Shown: in pieces, positions 8,372-16,653 of the stretch | Layout of the letters: the number at the start of each line of letters is the position of its first letter | How positions within the stretch are numbered: position 1 is the first letter of the stretch | DNA from: Actinophytocola sp036378875 | Lineage (GTDB): Bacteria > Actinomycetota > Actinomycetes > Mycobacteriales > Pseudonocardiaceae | Length of the DNA: 64,000 nt | Direction: 5' to 3' | Assembly: GCF_036378875.1 (NCBI RefSeq) | Contig: NZ_DASUVO010000168.1 | Span: forward strand, 1-64,000 | Notes under the pieces: generated by a model | What the model saw: the letters and a program-made list of their open reading frames with translations, nothing else | What the model was told of the DNA's origin: nothing | Database searches by the model: none | Position numbers and translations under genes: made by a program

Positions 8372-9063
8372 CTGCCGACTGGGTGGTCCTCGACATCGAG
8401 GGCACGCTCACCGCGACCAGCCAGGTGCACGTGGTGCTGTACGACTACGCCCGGCCCCGGCTCGGCCCGTGGATCGACGCGCACGGCGACGACCCGGTGG
8501 TTCGGGATGCCGTGGCGGAGACCAAGAAGCTCGGCGACCTGCCCGAGGCCGCGAGCACGGACGAGGTGGTCGCGGTCCTGCACGGCTGGATGAACGCCGA
8601 CCAGAAGATCGCGCCGCTCAAGACGTTGCAGGGCCTGATCTGGGAGAAGGGCTACGCCGACGGTGACCTCACCACCGAGTTCTTCCCGGACGTGGCGCCG
8701 AAGCTGCGGCAGTGGCACGCGGACGGGCGGCGGCTCGCCGTGTTCTCCTCCGGGTCGGTCGCCGGGCAGATCGCGTCGTTCTCCCGCACCACGGACGGCG
8801 ACCTGACCCCGTTGTTCAGCAAGCACTTCGACACGGTCAACGCGGGCCCGAAGCGGGAGGAACCGTCCTACCGGGCCATTGCCGCCGCGCTGGACGCCGA
8901 CCCGGCGCGGGTCGTGTTCTTCTCCGACGTGCCGGCCGAGCTGGACGCGGCCGGTGCCGCCGGCTGGCAAACCGTTGGCGTGGCACGAAAAGGCGAGCCG
9001 TTCGGCGACGCCGACTTCGGCCAGCACCGGAAGATTGGCTCGTTCGACGAGGTCTCACTGTGA
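8368..9063 (+). CDS. mtnC: acireductone synthase (enolase-phosphatase E1)
   Basis: A 231-residue HAD-superfamily protein. Visible: HAD motif I as VVLDIEGTL, then KTLQGLIWEKGYADGDL, motif II as VFSSGSVAGQ, and motif III/IV as VVFFSDVPAELDAA. This layout is that of MtnC, which turns 2,3-diketo-5-methylthiopentyl-1-phosphate into acireductone in the methionine salvage pathway. GTG 8368 overlaps the mtnA stop, and mtnB starts at GTG 9060 over its own stop. Length is normal. Confidence 0.92.
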   Translation: MTADWVVLDIEGTLTATSQVHVVLYDYARPRLGPWIDAHGDDPVVRDAVAETKKLGDLPEAASTDEVVAVLHGWMNADQKIAPLKTLQGLIWEKGYADGDLTTEFFPDVAPKLRQWHADGRRLAVFSSGSVAGQIASFSRTTDGDLTPLFSKHFDTVNAGPKREEPSYRAIAAALDADPARVVFFSDVPAELDAAGAAGWQTVGVARKGEPFGDADFGQHRKIGSFDEVSL

Positions 9064-9653
9064 GCCCAGGGCAGCAGCTCGCCGACGAAGCGGTCCGCTA
9101 TACCGCCATGGGCTGGATGCGGGGCACGTCCGGCAACCTGTCGGTGGTGCTGGGCCGGGACCCGCTGCGGCTGGCGGTCACGGCCAGTGGTCTCGACAAG
9201 GGCGAGCTGACCGATGTCGACCATGTGGAGATCGACGAGCACGGCGAGCCGGTCGACGGCGGCAACCCGTCGGCGGAGGCGGGGTTGCACGCGCGGATCG
9301 CGGCCGTCTCGGGTGCGGGGGCGGTCGTGCACGTTCACGCGCTGGCCCCGGTGCTGGCGGCCGAGCGCTGGCCGGACGGGGTCCAGCTCTGTGACCTGGA
9401 GATGCTGAAGGGCTTCGGCCGGCTCGCCCACGACGACCTCGTCACGATCCCGGTCATCCAGAACGGACAGGACATGCGGGTGCTTGGCGACGCGTTCGAA
9501 CGCGGCTACCGGGCCGACACGCCGGCGCTGATCGTGGCGCGGCACGGGATCTACGTGTGGGGCGCGGACCTGCGGCAGGCCCGCCACCGGCTGGAGTGCC
9601 TGGAGTGGCTGCTGCGGTTCATACTCGAAGGAGCGGGAAGGGGAACGTCATGA
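9060..9653 (+). CDS. mtnB: methylthioribulose-1-phosphate dehydratase
   Basis: A 197-residue class II aldolase/adducin-family protein. GWMRGTSGNLSVVLG near the N-terminus is the family's phosphate-binding segment, AGLHARI and VVHVHALAPVLAAE carry metal-binding residues, and VARHGIYVWG supplies the later His. MtnB removes water from methylthioribulose-1-phosphate to give the diketo compound used by MtnC. GTG 9060 is chosen for the 4-nt overlap with mtnC; mtnD begins at ATG 9650 overlapping its stop. Confidence 0.92.
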   Translation: MSPGQQLADEAVRYTAMGWMRGTSGNLSVVLGRDPLRLAVTASGLDKGELTDVDHVEIDEHGEPVDGGNPSAEAGLHARIAAVSGAGAVVHVHALAPVLAAERWPDGVQLCDLEMLKGFGRLAHDDLVTIPVIQNGQDMRVLGDAFERGYRADTPALIVARHGIYVWGADLRQARHRLECLEWLLRFILEGAGRGTS

Positions 9654-10252
9654 CACTTCTGACTGTGTGGGCCGACGACGAGCCGGACACCGTGCTGAAG
9701 CGGACCGACGACGCGGAGGTCATCGCGGACGAGCTGAAGCAGCTCGGCGTTCGGTTCGAGCGGTGGCCGGTGGTGGAGGACCTGCCGGCGAAGCCGACCT
9801 CCGAGGAGGTGCTCGCCGCGTACGAGCCGTACGTGTCCAGGGTGGTGGAGAACGAGGGCTACATCCTGGTCGACGCGCTGCACATGACCCCGGAGGACAC
9901 CGACGAGTGGCGGGAGAAGGCGGCCGAGGCACGGCGGAAGTTCCTGTCCGAACACACCCACGACGACGACGAGGACCGGTTCTTCGCGCGGGGCGCTGGC
10001 GTGTTCTACCTGCACATCCACGGCAAGGTATTCGCGGTCCTGTGCGAGGCCGGCGACCTGCTGAGCGTGCCGGCGAACACCACCCACTGGTTCGACATGG
10101 GCACCCGCCCGGACTACGTCGCGATCCGGTTCTTCCACGACGACGATGGCTGGGTCGGCAACTTCACCGGCGCCCAACTGGCCTCCGAGTTCGCGGACTT
10201 CGACACCCTCATGGCCGTACGAGCTTCTGGCCTGCCACCAGCTCAACGGTGA
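9650..10252 (+). CDS. mtnD: acireductone dioxygenase
   Basis: A 200-residue cupin. The metal ligands of the ARD family are present: H102, H104 and E108 in EHTHDDDED and H146 in NTTHWFDMG. The family uses Fe(II) to make formate and 4-methylthio-2-oxobutyrate, the precursor of methionine, while Ni(II) gives an off-pathway product. It is the last gene of the salvage operon; no transaminase for the final step is in the window. The 3' end overlaps the convergent FetB-like gene by 44 nt. Confidence 0.95.
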   Translation: MTLLTVWADDEPDTVLKRTDDAEVIADELKQLGVRFERWPVVEDLPAKPTSEEVLAAYEPYVSRVVENEGYILVDALHMTPEDTDEWREKAAEARRKFLSEHTHDDDEDRFFARGAGVFYLHIHGKVFAVLCEAGDLLSVPANTTHWFDMGTRPDYVAIRFFHDDDGWVGNFTGAQLASEFADFDTLMAVRASGLPPAQR

Positions 10253-10934
10253 CGAGCACGGCGATGCCCTCGATCGCCAGCAGCGCGATGAGGACCAGGA
10301 GCTGCGTCGCGCCCGCCTGTATCGGGGAGCCGCCGCCGAGCAGGATGCCGACGAACGTGCCGGGCAGCGTGACCAGCCCGACCGTGCGGGTCTGGTCGAG
10401 CGCGGGCACGAGCGCCTGACCGGCGGTCGGCCGCACGATGAGGCGGGCCGCGTCCTGGTCGGTGAACCCCAGCGCCAGAGCGGCCTCGTACTCGCCGCGC
10501 CGCGCGGTCAGCTCGTCGAGCGCCCGCCGGCCGGCGAGGGAGGTCGCGGTCATCGCGCCGCCGATGAGGATGCCGGCGATCGGGATGATGGCCACCGGTG
10601 CCATCGGCACCACCCGCGTGGCCAGCAGCAACGCGAAAATGGGCGCGACCCCGCCGGCGATCGAGACCGCCGCCCAGCGCCCCTGCCGTGCCTTGGTGAT
10701 GCGCCGCGCGGACGTCCACGTCGCAACCCCGAACATGAAAAGCACGAACGCGGCCGTCAACCAGCCGCTCCGCAGCACGAGCACGATGACGAGGCTGACG
10801 ACGGCAAGCTGGCCCACCGCCCGCACCGCGGCGGTGACCACGGCCCGCCACGACCCGATCCGACCGACCCCGACGACCACGGCCGCGGCCACGATCAGCA
10901 GGACGAGTACCGCGGCGAGCTGCCACCCGATCAT
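10209..10934 (-). CDS. FetB/UPF0014-family ABC permease
   Basis: A 241-residue membrane protein with about seven hydrophobic segments, beginning LAAVLVLLIVAAAVVVGVG. The loop ALALGFTDQDAARLIVRPT and the end part TVGLVTLPGTFVGILLGGGSP are hallmarks of FetB, which with the ATPase FetA is linked to metal export and oxidative stress in E. coli. No FetA-like ATPase is adjacent. ATG 10934 is used; GTG and TTG codons slightly upstream are possible but none has a good ribosome site. It converges on and overlaps mtnD. Confidence 0.8.
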   Translation of the reverse strand: MIGWQLAAVLVLLIVAAAVVVGVGRIGSWRAVVTAAVRAVGQLAVVSLVIVLVLRSGWLTAAFVLFMFGVATWTSARRITKARQGRWAAVSIAGGVAPIFALLLATRVVPMAPVAIIPIAGILIGGAMTATSLAGRRALDELTARRGEYEAALALGFTDQDAARLIVRPTAGQALVPALDQTRTVGLVTLPGTFVGILLGGGSPIQAGATQLLVLIALLAIEGIAVLVTVELVAGQKLVRP

Positions 10935-11008
10935 GACGTTCACGCTCACAAGGTGGCACAAGCGCCGCCGTCACATCGAACGCGCCGCGCATCCATAGGG
11001 TGGGGACC

Positions 11009-11497
11009 ATGGACCCGATCGACGTGATCCTCGATCAGTGGCGCCGCGAGCGTCCCGACCTCGACCTGACCCCGATGGGCGTGGCAGGGCGGATCGCGGT
11101 GCTGGCCAGGGTGCTGGAGGGTCGCGCGGAGAAGTCGTTCGCCGGACACGGGTTACGGCAGGGCGAGTTCGACGTGCTGTCCGCACTGCGCCGGTCCGGC
11201 CCGCCGTACACGCTGATCCCGTCCGAACTGTCGGCGACGCTGATGATGTCGCGGGCCGGCATGACCAACCGCCTCGACCGCCTGGAGGCCGCCGGCCTGG
11301 TCGAACGCACACTCGACCAGGCCGACCGCCGCAGTTTCCGCATCACCCTCACACCCGCCGGCCACGAGGTCATCGACGCGGCCATGACCAACCACGCGAC
11401 GAACCTGGCCAAACTGACCGAAGCACTCACCGAGGAGGAACGAACCGCCACAGCCGAGTCGCTGCGCAAACTACTGGTCACACTGCTCGAGGACTGA
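11009..11497 (+). CDS. MarR-family transcriptional regulator
   Basis: A 162-residue winged-helix protein. The recognition region (LSATLMMSRAGMTNRLDRLEAAGL), wing (ERTLDQADRRSFRITLTPAG) and flanking dimerisation helices follow the MarR pattern. ATG 11009 is preceded by AGGGTGGGG; a GTG at 11000 is the alternative. Divergent from the FetB-like gene across a short spacer. Its target is unknown; a MarR-like palindrome lies at 13173-13194 next to the amidohydrolase. Confidence 0.9.
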   Translation: MDPIDVILDQWRRERPDLDLTPMGVAGRIAVLARVLEGRAEKSFAGHGLRQGEFDVLSALRRSGPPYTLIPSELSATLMMSRAGMTNRLDRLEAAGLVERTLDQADRRSFRITLTPAGHEVIDAAMTNHATNLAKLTEALTEEERTATAESLRKLLVTLLED

Positions 11498-11500
11498 CAC

Positions 11501-11664
11501 CGCACGAGTGCCCCTTTCGCTCGGACTGGCCAGCGAAAGTTGTCCACAGGGGCTCGCGACCTGGGGTTTTGTCGGTGTCGGTTGGTGCGATGGCCTCGGG
11601 GTGGCCCCCCGGGTATGGGTGGGGGATGCCTACGCAACCACCTGTGTTGGCGTTGATCATGAAA
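11501..11664 (-). repeat. dispersed ~160-bp repeat, copy B (inverted)
   Basis: Matches copies A and C when read on the minus strand; it differs from A by scattered substitutions, about five within the 79-bp core. The TTGTCCACA box is intact at 11540-11548. It starts 4 nt after the stop codon of the MarR gene. No convincing coding frame. Confidence 0.85.
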
Positions 11665-11995
11665 CGGCTCTCACCACGCCAGCGCCGCCGTCGACCAGCC
11701 CCAGCCGGGCACCGGGGGTGGTGAGGACGTGGGTGATCGCGGCGACGGCATGGTCACGGCCGACGAGGTCGGGCACGTCCGGAGGCTCAGGCCATGTCGG
11801 GGCGTTGAACCTGTGTGGTGGTTCGCGATAGTGCGGTCCGATGGCGGGCAGAAGCCCGCTTCTCGGGCGGTTCGACCCGGTGGCCGGTTCCCGGATGTCC
11901 TGAAGGTCACCCTCCGGACGTTCAGCGTCCTCAAGGGCACCCCCCGAGACATGGACCACCAACGAGCTGGCCCGACCGTCTCGGGACTCCGAGCG
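11665..11995. other. intergenic remnant region between repeat B and the amidohydrolase
   Basis: A minus-strand frame of 101 codons (11657-11962) crosses this region; its second half (PEPPDVPDLVGRDHAVAAITHVL) looks protein-like, but it has no ribosome site, it ends inside repeat B, and its first part lies on a repeat element (11891-11952). I treat it as a possible gene remnant of unknown family rather than a gene. Confidence 0.4.
11891..11952 (-). repeat. second dispersed element with nested hairpins
   Basis: Read on the minus strand it begins ATGTCTCGGGGGGTGCCCTT and contains GGACG-CTGAA-CGTCC. A related piece at 24276-24303 (ATGTCTCGAGGGTGCCCTTG, then AGGACGC) lies before repeat copy C in the same relative orientation. 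Both are followed by CCGGCCACCGG. It is probably a Pseudonocardiales-type intergenic palindromic element (inference). Confidence 0.55.
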
Positions 11996-13147
11996 CTACT
12001 TCGGCCCCACTTGCACTTCGGGACGTCCGTGCGGCAGCGTCAGGCGTGTGCCGCCGCGCCATACGGCCGCGATGGCCGCGGTCGCCGTGATGTCGGTCGT
12101 GGGGTCGCCCTCCACCAACAGCAGGTCGGCACGTAGGCCCGGGGCGATGCGGCCGCGGTCCGTCAGGTCGAACGTGGCCGCCGGAATGCTCGTGGCCGCC
12201 GCCAGTGCTTGCGTGGGTGTCAGGCCCGCCTGCACCAGTAGTTCCAGCTCCCGGTGCAGGCTGACCCCGTGCTGGGGATGCCACAGGTTCGCGTCCGTGC
12301 CGGCCAGCAGGCGGACGCCGGCCCCGGCGAGCATGCCCGTGATCGTCATCGCGTCGTCGAGGTGTAGTGGTGTCGCGGTCTGCGCCGGGTTGGCCTGGCC
12401 GCTCGACAGCCACTCCACGTAGACGAGCGTGCTGACCACGAACACGTTCTCCGCCGCGCAGCGGGCCACCAGGTCCGTCGCTTCCTCGGGGGCCGCGTCG
12501 AACGGTACGTGTGCGAGCCCGTCGACACCCGCGTCCAGCGCGATCTTCGTGTCCGCCGCGCTCGCCGCGTGCGCGATCACCCTCAGGCCCGCGGCGTGGG
12601 CGGCTTCGGTCAGCGCCGCGACCGTGTCCGGGGTGAGCACCGGGAGGTCGGCGCCTGCCGTGGTTCCGTGGTCGATGACCACCTTCAGATAGTCGACGCC
12701 CTCGGCGACCCGGGCCGCCACGAACGCCGCCGCGTCGCCGGGACCGGCGACCGTGTCGAACTCGCCGCCCAGCTCGGGTGGCACGTTGGCCATGATCTGG
12801 CTCGGGTGACCGCCCGGCGCGGTGGCCAGCACGCCCGAGCTGCGCAGGTCGGCCACGTCGTGCCGGTCCGCCGCGAGCCGCCGCTGCCTGGCCAGGTTGT
12901 CGGGCAGGCAGAACATGTCCAGCTCGGTGGTGACCCCGTACGACAGCGCCTGCTCGAGGCTGCCGTCGCTCACGTGCACATGGGCGTCGATCAGCCCCGG
13001 CAGCAGCGTGCGGCCGGCGCCGGGCACCGTCTCGTCCACCCGGCCGCCGTCGGGCGTGCCAATCCGGCCGTCCTCGATCAGGACGTCGGCACCGGGCAGG
13101 GCCTCTTCCCCGGTGAAGACCCGCACGCCCTGGATGAGAGTACGCAC
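11996..13147 (-). CDS. metal-dependent amidohydrolase (imidazolonepropionase-like)
   Basis: A 383-residue amidohydrolase-superfamily enzyme. The metal-site HxH is in LIDAHVHVSD, further ligands are in KVVIDHG and RVIAHAASA, and the late Asp is in LLAGTDANLWHP; the C-terminal RIAPGLRADLLLVEGDP closes the beta-sandwich as usual. The substrate cannot be told from sequence. GTG 13147 is preceded by AGGAGGCG at a good distance. A 22-bp near-palindrome lies 26 nt upstream and probably controls it. No signal peptide. Confidence 0.88.
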   Translation of the reverse strand: MRTLIQGVRVFTGEEALPGADVLIEDGRIGTPDGGRVDETVPGAGRTLLPGLIDAHVHVSDGSLEQALSYGVTTELDMFCLPDNLARQRRLAADRHDVADLRSSGVLATAPGGHPSQIMANVPPELGGEFDTVAGPGDAAAFVAARVAEGVDYLKVVIDHGTTAGADLPVLTPDTVAALTEAAHAAGLRVIAHAASAADTKIALDAGVDGLAHVPFDAAPEEATDLVARCAAENVFVVSTLVYVEWLSSGQANPAQTATPLHLDDAMTITGMLAGAGVRLLAGTDANLWHPQHGVSLHRELELLVQAGLTPTQALAAATSIPAATFDLTDRGRIAPGLRADLLLVEGDPTTDITATAAIAAVWRGGTRLTLPHGRPEVQVGPK

Positions 13148-13172
13148 GATCCGCCTCCTAGTTCGATCATTG

Positions 13173-13194
13173 ATAGTTCGATATCAAACTATCA
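13173..13194. promoter_or_regulatory. MarR-like operator palindrome
   Basis: GATAGTT-CGATATCA-AACTATC has perfect 7-bp arms and is almost symmetric throughout (one mismatched pair). It sits between the amidohydrolase start (13147, minus) and the secreted-protein start (13236, plus), so it could act on both. Shape and size fit MarR-type sites; the MarR gene at 11009 is a candidate binder. Confidence 0.6.
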
Positions 13195-13235
13195 CGACTC
13201 CAGATGGCGGTTGTCCCTCGTCTTACGATTTCCTC

Positions 13236-15293
13236 GTGACCCGCGCCTCCGTCGTCGCCACGGTCCTGCTCACCACCGCGCTGACCATGCCGGGGGTGAT
13301 ATCCGCCGACCCGAGGCACGACCTCACGGTCACGGTCGAATCCAACACCCGACCGGAGTTCGTCAGCGGCGGCGACGTTCTCGTCCGGGTCGCGAACGGC
13401 GACCGGGTGAGGGTGCGGCGCAACGGGCTCGACGTCACGTCGAGCTTCACGGCGCAGCCGGACGGATCGCTGCTCGGCGTGGTGCGTGGCCTGCGCGACG
13501 GGACCAACACGATCAGCGCGTCGGCGGCCAGGAACCGGCACGCGCACGCGCGCGTGGTGAACCACCCGCGCTCCGGCCCGGTGTTCTCCGGCCGGCAACA
13601 GCTCCCGTTCTTCTGCCAGACCGAGGCTTTCGGCCTCGCGCCGGCCCAGCAGCCGCTCTGCGAGGCGCCGACCGTGGTGCGATTCGTGTACCGGTCGACG
13701 GCCGGCACGTTCAAACCACTGCCCGCCACCACGCCGGCCGACCTCGCGACCGCGACCGTGCAGGGCCGAACCGTGCCGTACGTCGTGCGGGTGGAGACCG
13801 GCGTGATCGACCGGGCCGTGTACCAGCTGGCGGCGCTGTCCGACGGGACCGACCCGTCACCGGTCGCGCCCGAGACCGGCTGGAACGGACGGCTCGTCTA
13901 CCACTTCGGCGGCGGCTGCAACAGCGGCTACCGGCAGGGCGGCACCGCGGCGAACGTGCTGGAGGACCTCTTCCTGTCGCAGGGGTACGCCGTCGCGTCG
14001 TCCTCGCTCAACGTGCTGGACAACAACTGCAGCCCCATCATCTCCGCCGAGGCGGCGATGATGGTCAAGGAACACTTCCTGGAGACCTACGGCCCGGCCA
14101 GGCACACCATCGGCTGGGGCGGCTCCGGCGGCGCGATCCAGCAGTACGACATCGCGGACGCCTACCCGGGCATCCTCGACGGGATCATCCCCGGCATCTC
14201 CTACCCCGACCCGCTGACGGTCACCGGCCCGGTCACCGACTGCGGACTGCTCAACGCGTTCTTCACTCGCGGGGGTTTCACCGCGGAGCAGCGACGTGCC
14301 GTGTCCGGTTACGTCTCGTACAGCACGTGCGTGTCGTGGGGCGTGACGTTCCTCAGCCGCACGACGGCGACGGGCAGCTGCGAGCCGATCATCCCGGTCG
14401 AGATCCGGTGGGACCCGGTGACCAATCCGGACGGGCTGCGGTGCAGCGCGGCCGAACAGTGGGTGAACCAGCTCGGCCACGACCCGAGGAACGGGTTCGT
14501 GCGGGCGGTGCTGGACAACGTCGGCGTCCAGTACGGCCTGGCCGCGCTGGAGTCCGGTCAGATCACACCCGCTCAGTTCGCCGCACTGAACGCCGGTATC
14601 GGCGGTTACGACTTCGCGGGCCGCCCCGTGCCGACCCGCACCTCCGCCGACCCGCGCGCGCTCGCCGCCGCCTACGCCGCCGACCTGGTCAACAGCGCGG
14701 GGCTCGGCCTGCGGCACACGCCGATCATCGACCAGCGCACCTACCTGGACCGCATCCCGATCGCGGACATCCACACCGCGGAGATGTCGTTCGTGATGCG
14801 CGACCGCCTGCGCACCGCCAACGGGACGTCCGCCAACCAGGTGATCATCGCGTCGTCCGCGGACCCCGCGCAGGCCGGCGCCGCGGCCGCGTACCAGCTG
14901 GACGCGATGGACCGCTGGCTGACGGCCATCGGCGACGACACCTCCCGGCGCGACCGCGCGGCGAAGGTGATCGCGAACAAGCCAGCCGACCTCGCGGACG
15001 GCTGCTTCGTCTCGGCCACTGAGCGGATCGTCGAGCCGCTGACCTACCCGTCGAGCGGCCGCTGCGGTCAGCTGTACCCGGTCGCGGCCAACCCCCGCCT
15101 GGTCGCGGGCGCGAAACTCGGCATGAAGACGGTCAAGTGCCGCCTCAAGCCACTGGACTTCCGCGCCTACCCGGTGACGTTCACCGCGGCCGAGAAAACG
15201 TTGCTGCGTCAGGCTTTCCCGACCGGCGTGTGCGATTACACCCGCAGGGGTGTCGGGGAGCGACCCGCCAGGGGGACGTGGCAGACCTACTAG
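13236..15293 (+). CDS. secreted DUF6351-family protein
   Basis: A 685-residue exported protein. GTG 13236 begins a signal peptide (VVATVLLTTALTMPGVISA), so the long in-frame extension upstream, which lies over the amidohydrolase, is not coding. The Gly-rich stretch HFGGGCNSGYRQGG and the segment IGWGGSGGAIQQYDIAD recall the oxyanion loop and nucleophile elbow of alpha/beta hydrolases, but this is a guess. I recognise it as resembling DUF6351 proteins common in actinomycetes, function unknown. Several cysteines (for example CNSG, NNCS, TDCG) suggest disulfides outside the cell. Confidence 0.8.
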   Translation: MTRASVVATVLLTTALTMPGVISADPRHDLTVTVESNTRPEFVSGGDVLVRVANGDRVRVRRNGLDVTSSFTAQPDGSLLGVVRGLRDGTNTISASAARNRHAHARVVNHPRSGPVFSGRQQLPFFCQTEAFGLAPAQQPLCEAPTVVRFVYRSTAGTFKPLPATTPADLATATVQGRTVPYVVRVETGVIDRAVYQLAALSDGTDPSPVAPETGWNGRLVYHFGGGCNSGYRQGGTAANVLEDLFLSQGYAVASSSLNVLDNNCSPIISAEAAMMVKEHFLETYGPARHTIGWGGSGGAIQQYDIADAYPGILDGIIPGISYPDPLTVTGPVTDCGLLNAFFTRGGFTAEQRRAVSGYVSYSTCVSWGVTFLSRTTATGSCEPIIPVEIRWDPVTNPDGLRCSAAEQWVNQLGHDPRNGFVRAVLDNVGVQYGLAALESGQITPAQFAALNAGIGGYDFAGRPVPTRTSADPRALAAAYAADLVNSAGLGLRHTPIIDQRTYLDRIPIADIHTAEMSFVMRDRLRTANGTSANQVIIASSADPAQAGAAAAYQLDAMDRWLTAIGDDTSRRDRAAKVIANKPADLADGCFVSATERIVEPLTYPSSGRCGQLYPVAANPRLVAGAKLGMKTVKCRLKPLDFRAYPVTFTAAEKTLLRQAFPTGVCDYTRRGVGERPARGTWQTY

Positions 15294-15327
15294 TTTCGCC
15301 CCCGTCCGGTCGGGTAACGCTGGCCGC

Positions 15328-16653
15328 ATGGGTTCGAACCGAGTTGTGATCGTCGGAGGTGGGTTCGCCGGGTTCGAGGCGGCCCGCTCACTGCGCAAGG
15401 CGGTGCGGAAAGCCGGTCGCGACACCGAGATCGTCCTGGTGAACCCGACCGACTACTTCCTCTACCTGCCGCTGCTGCCCGAGGTCGCGGCCGCCGTCGT
15501 CGACCCGCGCCGGGTGACCGTGTCACTGCCGGCCGCGTTGAAGGGCGTCCGGCTCGCGCTCGGCACGGTGCACACGCTCGACATCGACGGCAGGAAGGTC
15601 GGCTACACCGACCCGGAGGGCGGCGAACACACCCTCGACTACGACCGGCTGGTGCTCGCCGCCGGCAGCGTCAACAAGCTCCTGCCCATCCCCGGGGTCA
15701 CCGAGCACGCGCACGGCTTCCGGGGCGTGCCGGAGGCGCTGTACCTGCGCGACCACGTCATCCGCCAGATCGAGCTGGCCGCCGCCACAGACGACCAGGG
15801 CGAACGCGACGCGCGCTGCACGTTCGTGGTGGTCGGGGCCGGCTACACGGGCACGGAGGTCACCGCGCAGGGCCCGCTGTTCACCTCGGCCGTCGCGGCC
15901 CGGCACCCCGAGCTGCGCGGGCAGCGAATCCGCTGGCTGCTGCTCGACATCGCGCCGAAGGTGCTGCCCGAGTTGCACCCGCGCCTGTCCCGCACAGCGG
16001 ACAAGGTGTTGCGTGACCGTGGGGTCGAGGTCCGCATGGGTGACTCCGTCGCGGAGGCCACCTCCGGCGGTGTGCGGCTCAAGAGCGGTGACTTCGTGCC
16101 GACCCGCACGCTGGTGTGGTGCGTCGGCGTCCGGCCGGACCCGCTGGTCGAGGACACGGGGCTGGAGACGCGGAAGGGCCGGTTGGTCACCGACCCGACG
16201 CTGGTCGTGCCCGGCCATCCAGAGATCTTCGCCTGCGGCGACGCGGCGGCCGTGCCCGACCTGACCCGCCCCGGCCAGCTGACCACGATGACCGCGCAGC
16301 ACGCGTCACGCCAGGGCAAGCTCGCGGGCCGCAACGTCCTCGCGTCGCTGACCGGTGAGCCGCTGCGCCCGTACAAGCACCACGACCTTGGCTTCGTCGT
16401 CGACCTCGGCGGCACCCAGGCCGCGGCCAACCCGCTGCGGATCCCGCTGTCCGGCTTCCCCGCGAAGGTGGTCACGCGCGGCTACCACCTGGCGGCCATG
16501 CCGGGCAACCGCGTCCGCACGGCCGTCGACTGGCTACTCGACGCCGTGTTGGGGCGCCAGTCCGTACAGCTGGGCCTGGTCCGCGGGCCGCACGTGCCGC
16601 TCGACACGGACAGCCCGGAGCTGCCGAGGACGCCCGGCGTGGAACGCGGCTAG
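15328..16653 (+). CDS. type II NADH dehydrogenase (NDH-2)-like flavoprotein
   Basis: A 441-residue FAD/NAD oxidoreductase. The FAD-binding GGGFAGFEAARSL is at the N-terminus, the NAD-binding VVVGAGYTGTEV near residue 170, and the late FAD contact EIFACGDAAAVPDL follows. The C-terminal part (NRVRTAVDWLLDAVLGRQ) resembles the membrane-associating end of NDH-2, which passes electrons from NADH to quinone without pumping protons. ATG 15328 is used. Its stop overlaps the convergent sigma factor by 4 nt. Confidence 0.85.
   Translation: MGSNRVVIVGGGFAGFEAARSLRKAVRKAGRDTEIVLVNPTDYFLYLPLLPEVAAAVVDPRRVTVSLPAALKGVRLALGTVHTLDIDGRKVGYTDPEGGEHTLDYDRLVLAAGSVNKLLPIPGVTEHAHGFRGVPEALYLRDHVIRQIELAAATDDQGERDARCTFVVVGAGYTGTEVTAQGPLFTSAVAARHPELRGQRIRWLLLDIAPKVLPELHPRLSRTADKVLRDRGVEVRMGDSVAEATSGGVRLKSGDFVPTRTLVWCVGVRPDPLVEDTGLETRKGRLVTDPTLVVPGHPEIFACGDAAAVPDLTRPGQLTTMTAQHASRQGKLAGRNVLASLTGEPLRPYKHHDLGFVVDLGGTQAAANPLRIPLSGFPAKVVTRGYHLAAMPGNRVRTAVDWLLDAVLGRQSVQLGLVRGPHVPLDTDSPELPRTPGVERG

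Noticed and set aside
11657..11962. 101-codon minus-strand frame beside repeat B
   Set aside because: Ends in the repeat, begins on another repeat element, and lacks a ribosome site; listed only as a possible remnant.
12509..15022. 837-codon plus-strand open frame
   Set aside because: It runs over the amidohydrolase gene and through the DUF6351 gene in another frame; the product is Arg/Pro-rich low complexity. A G+C effect.
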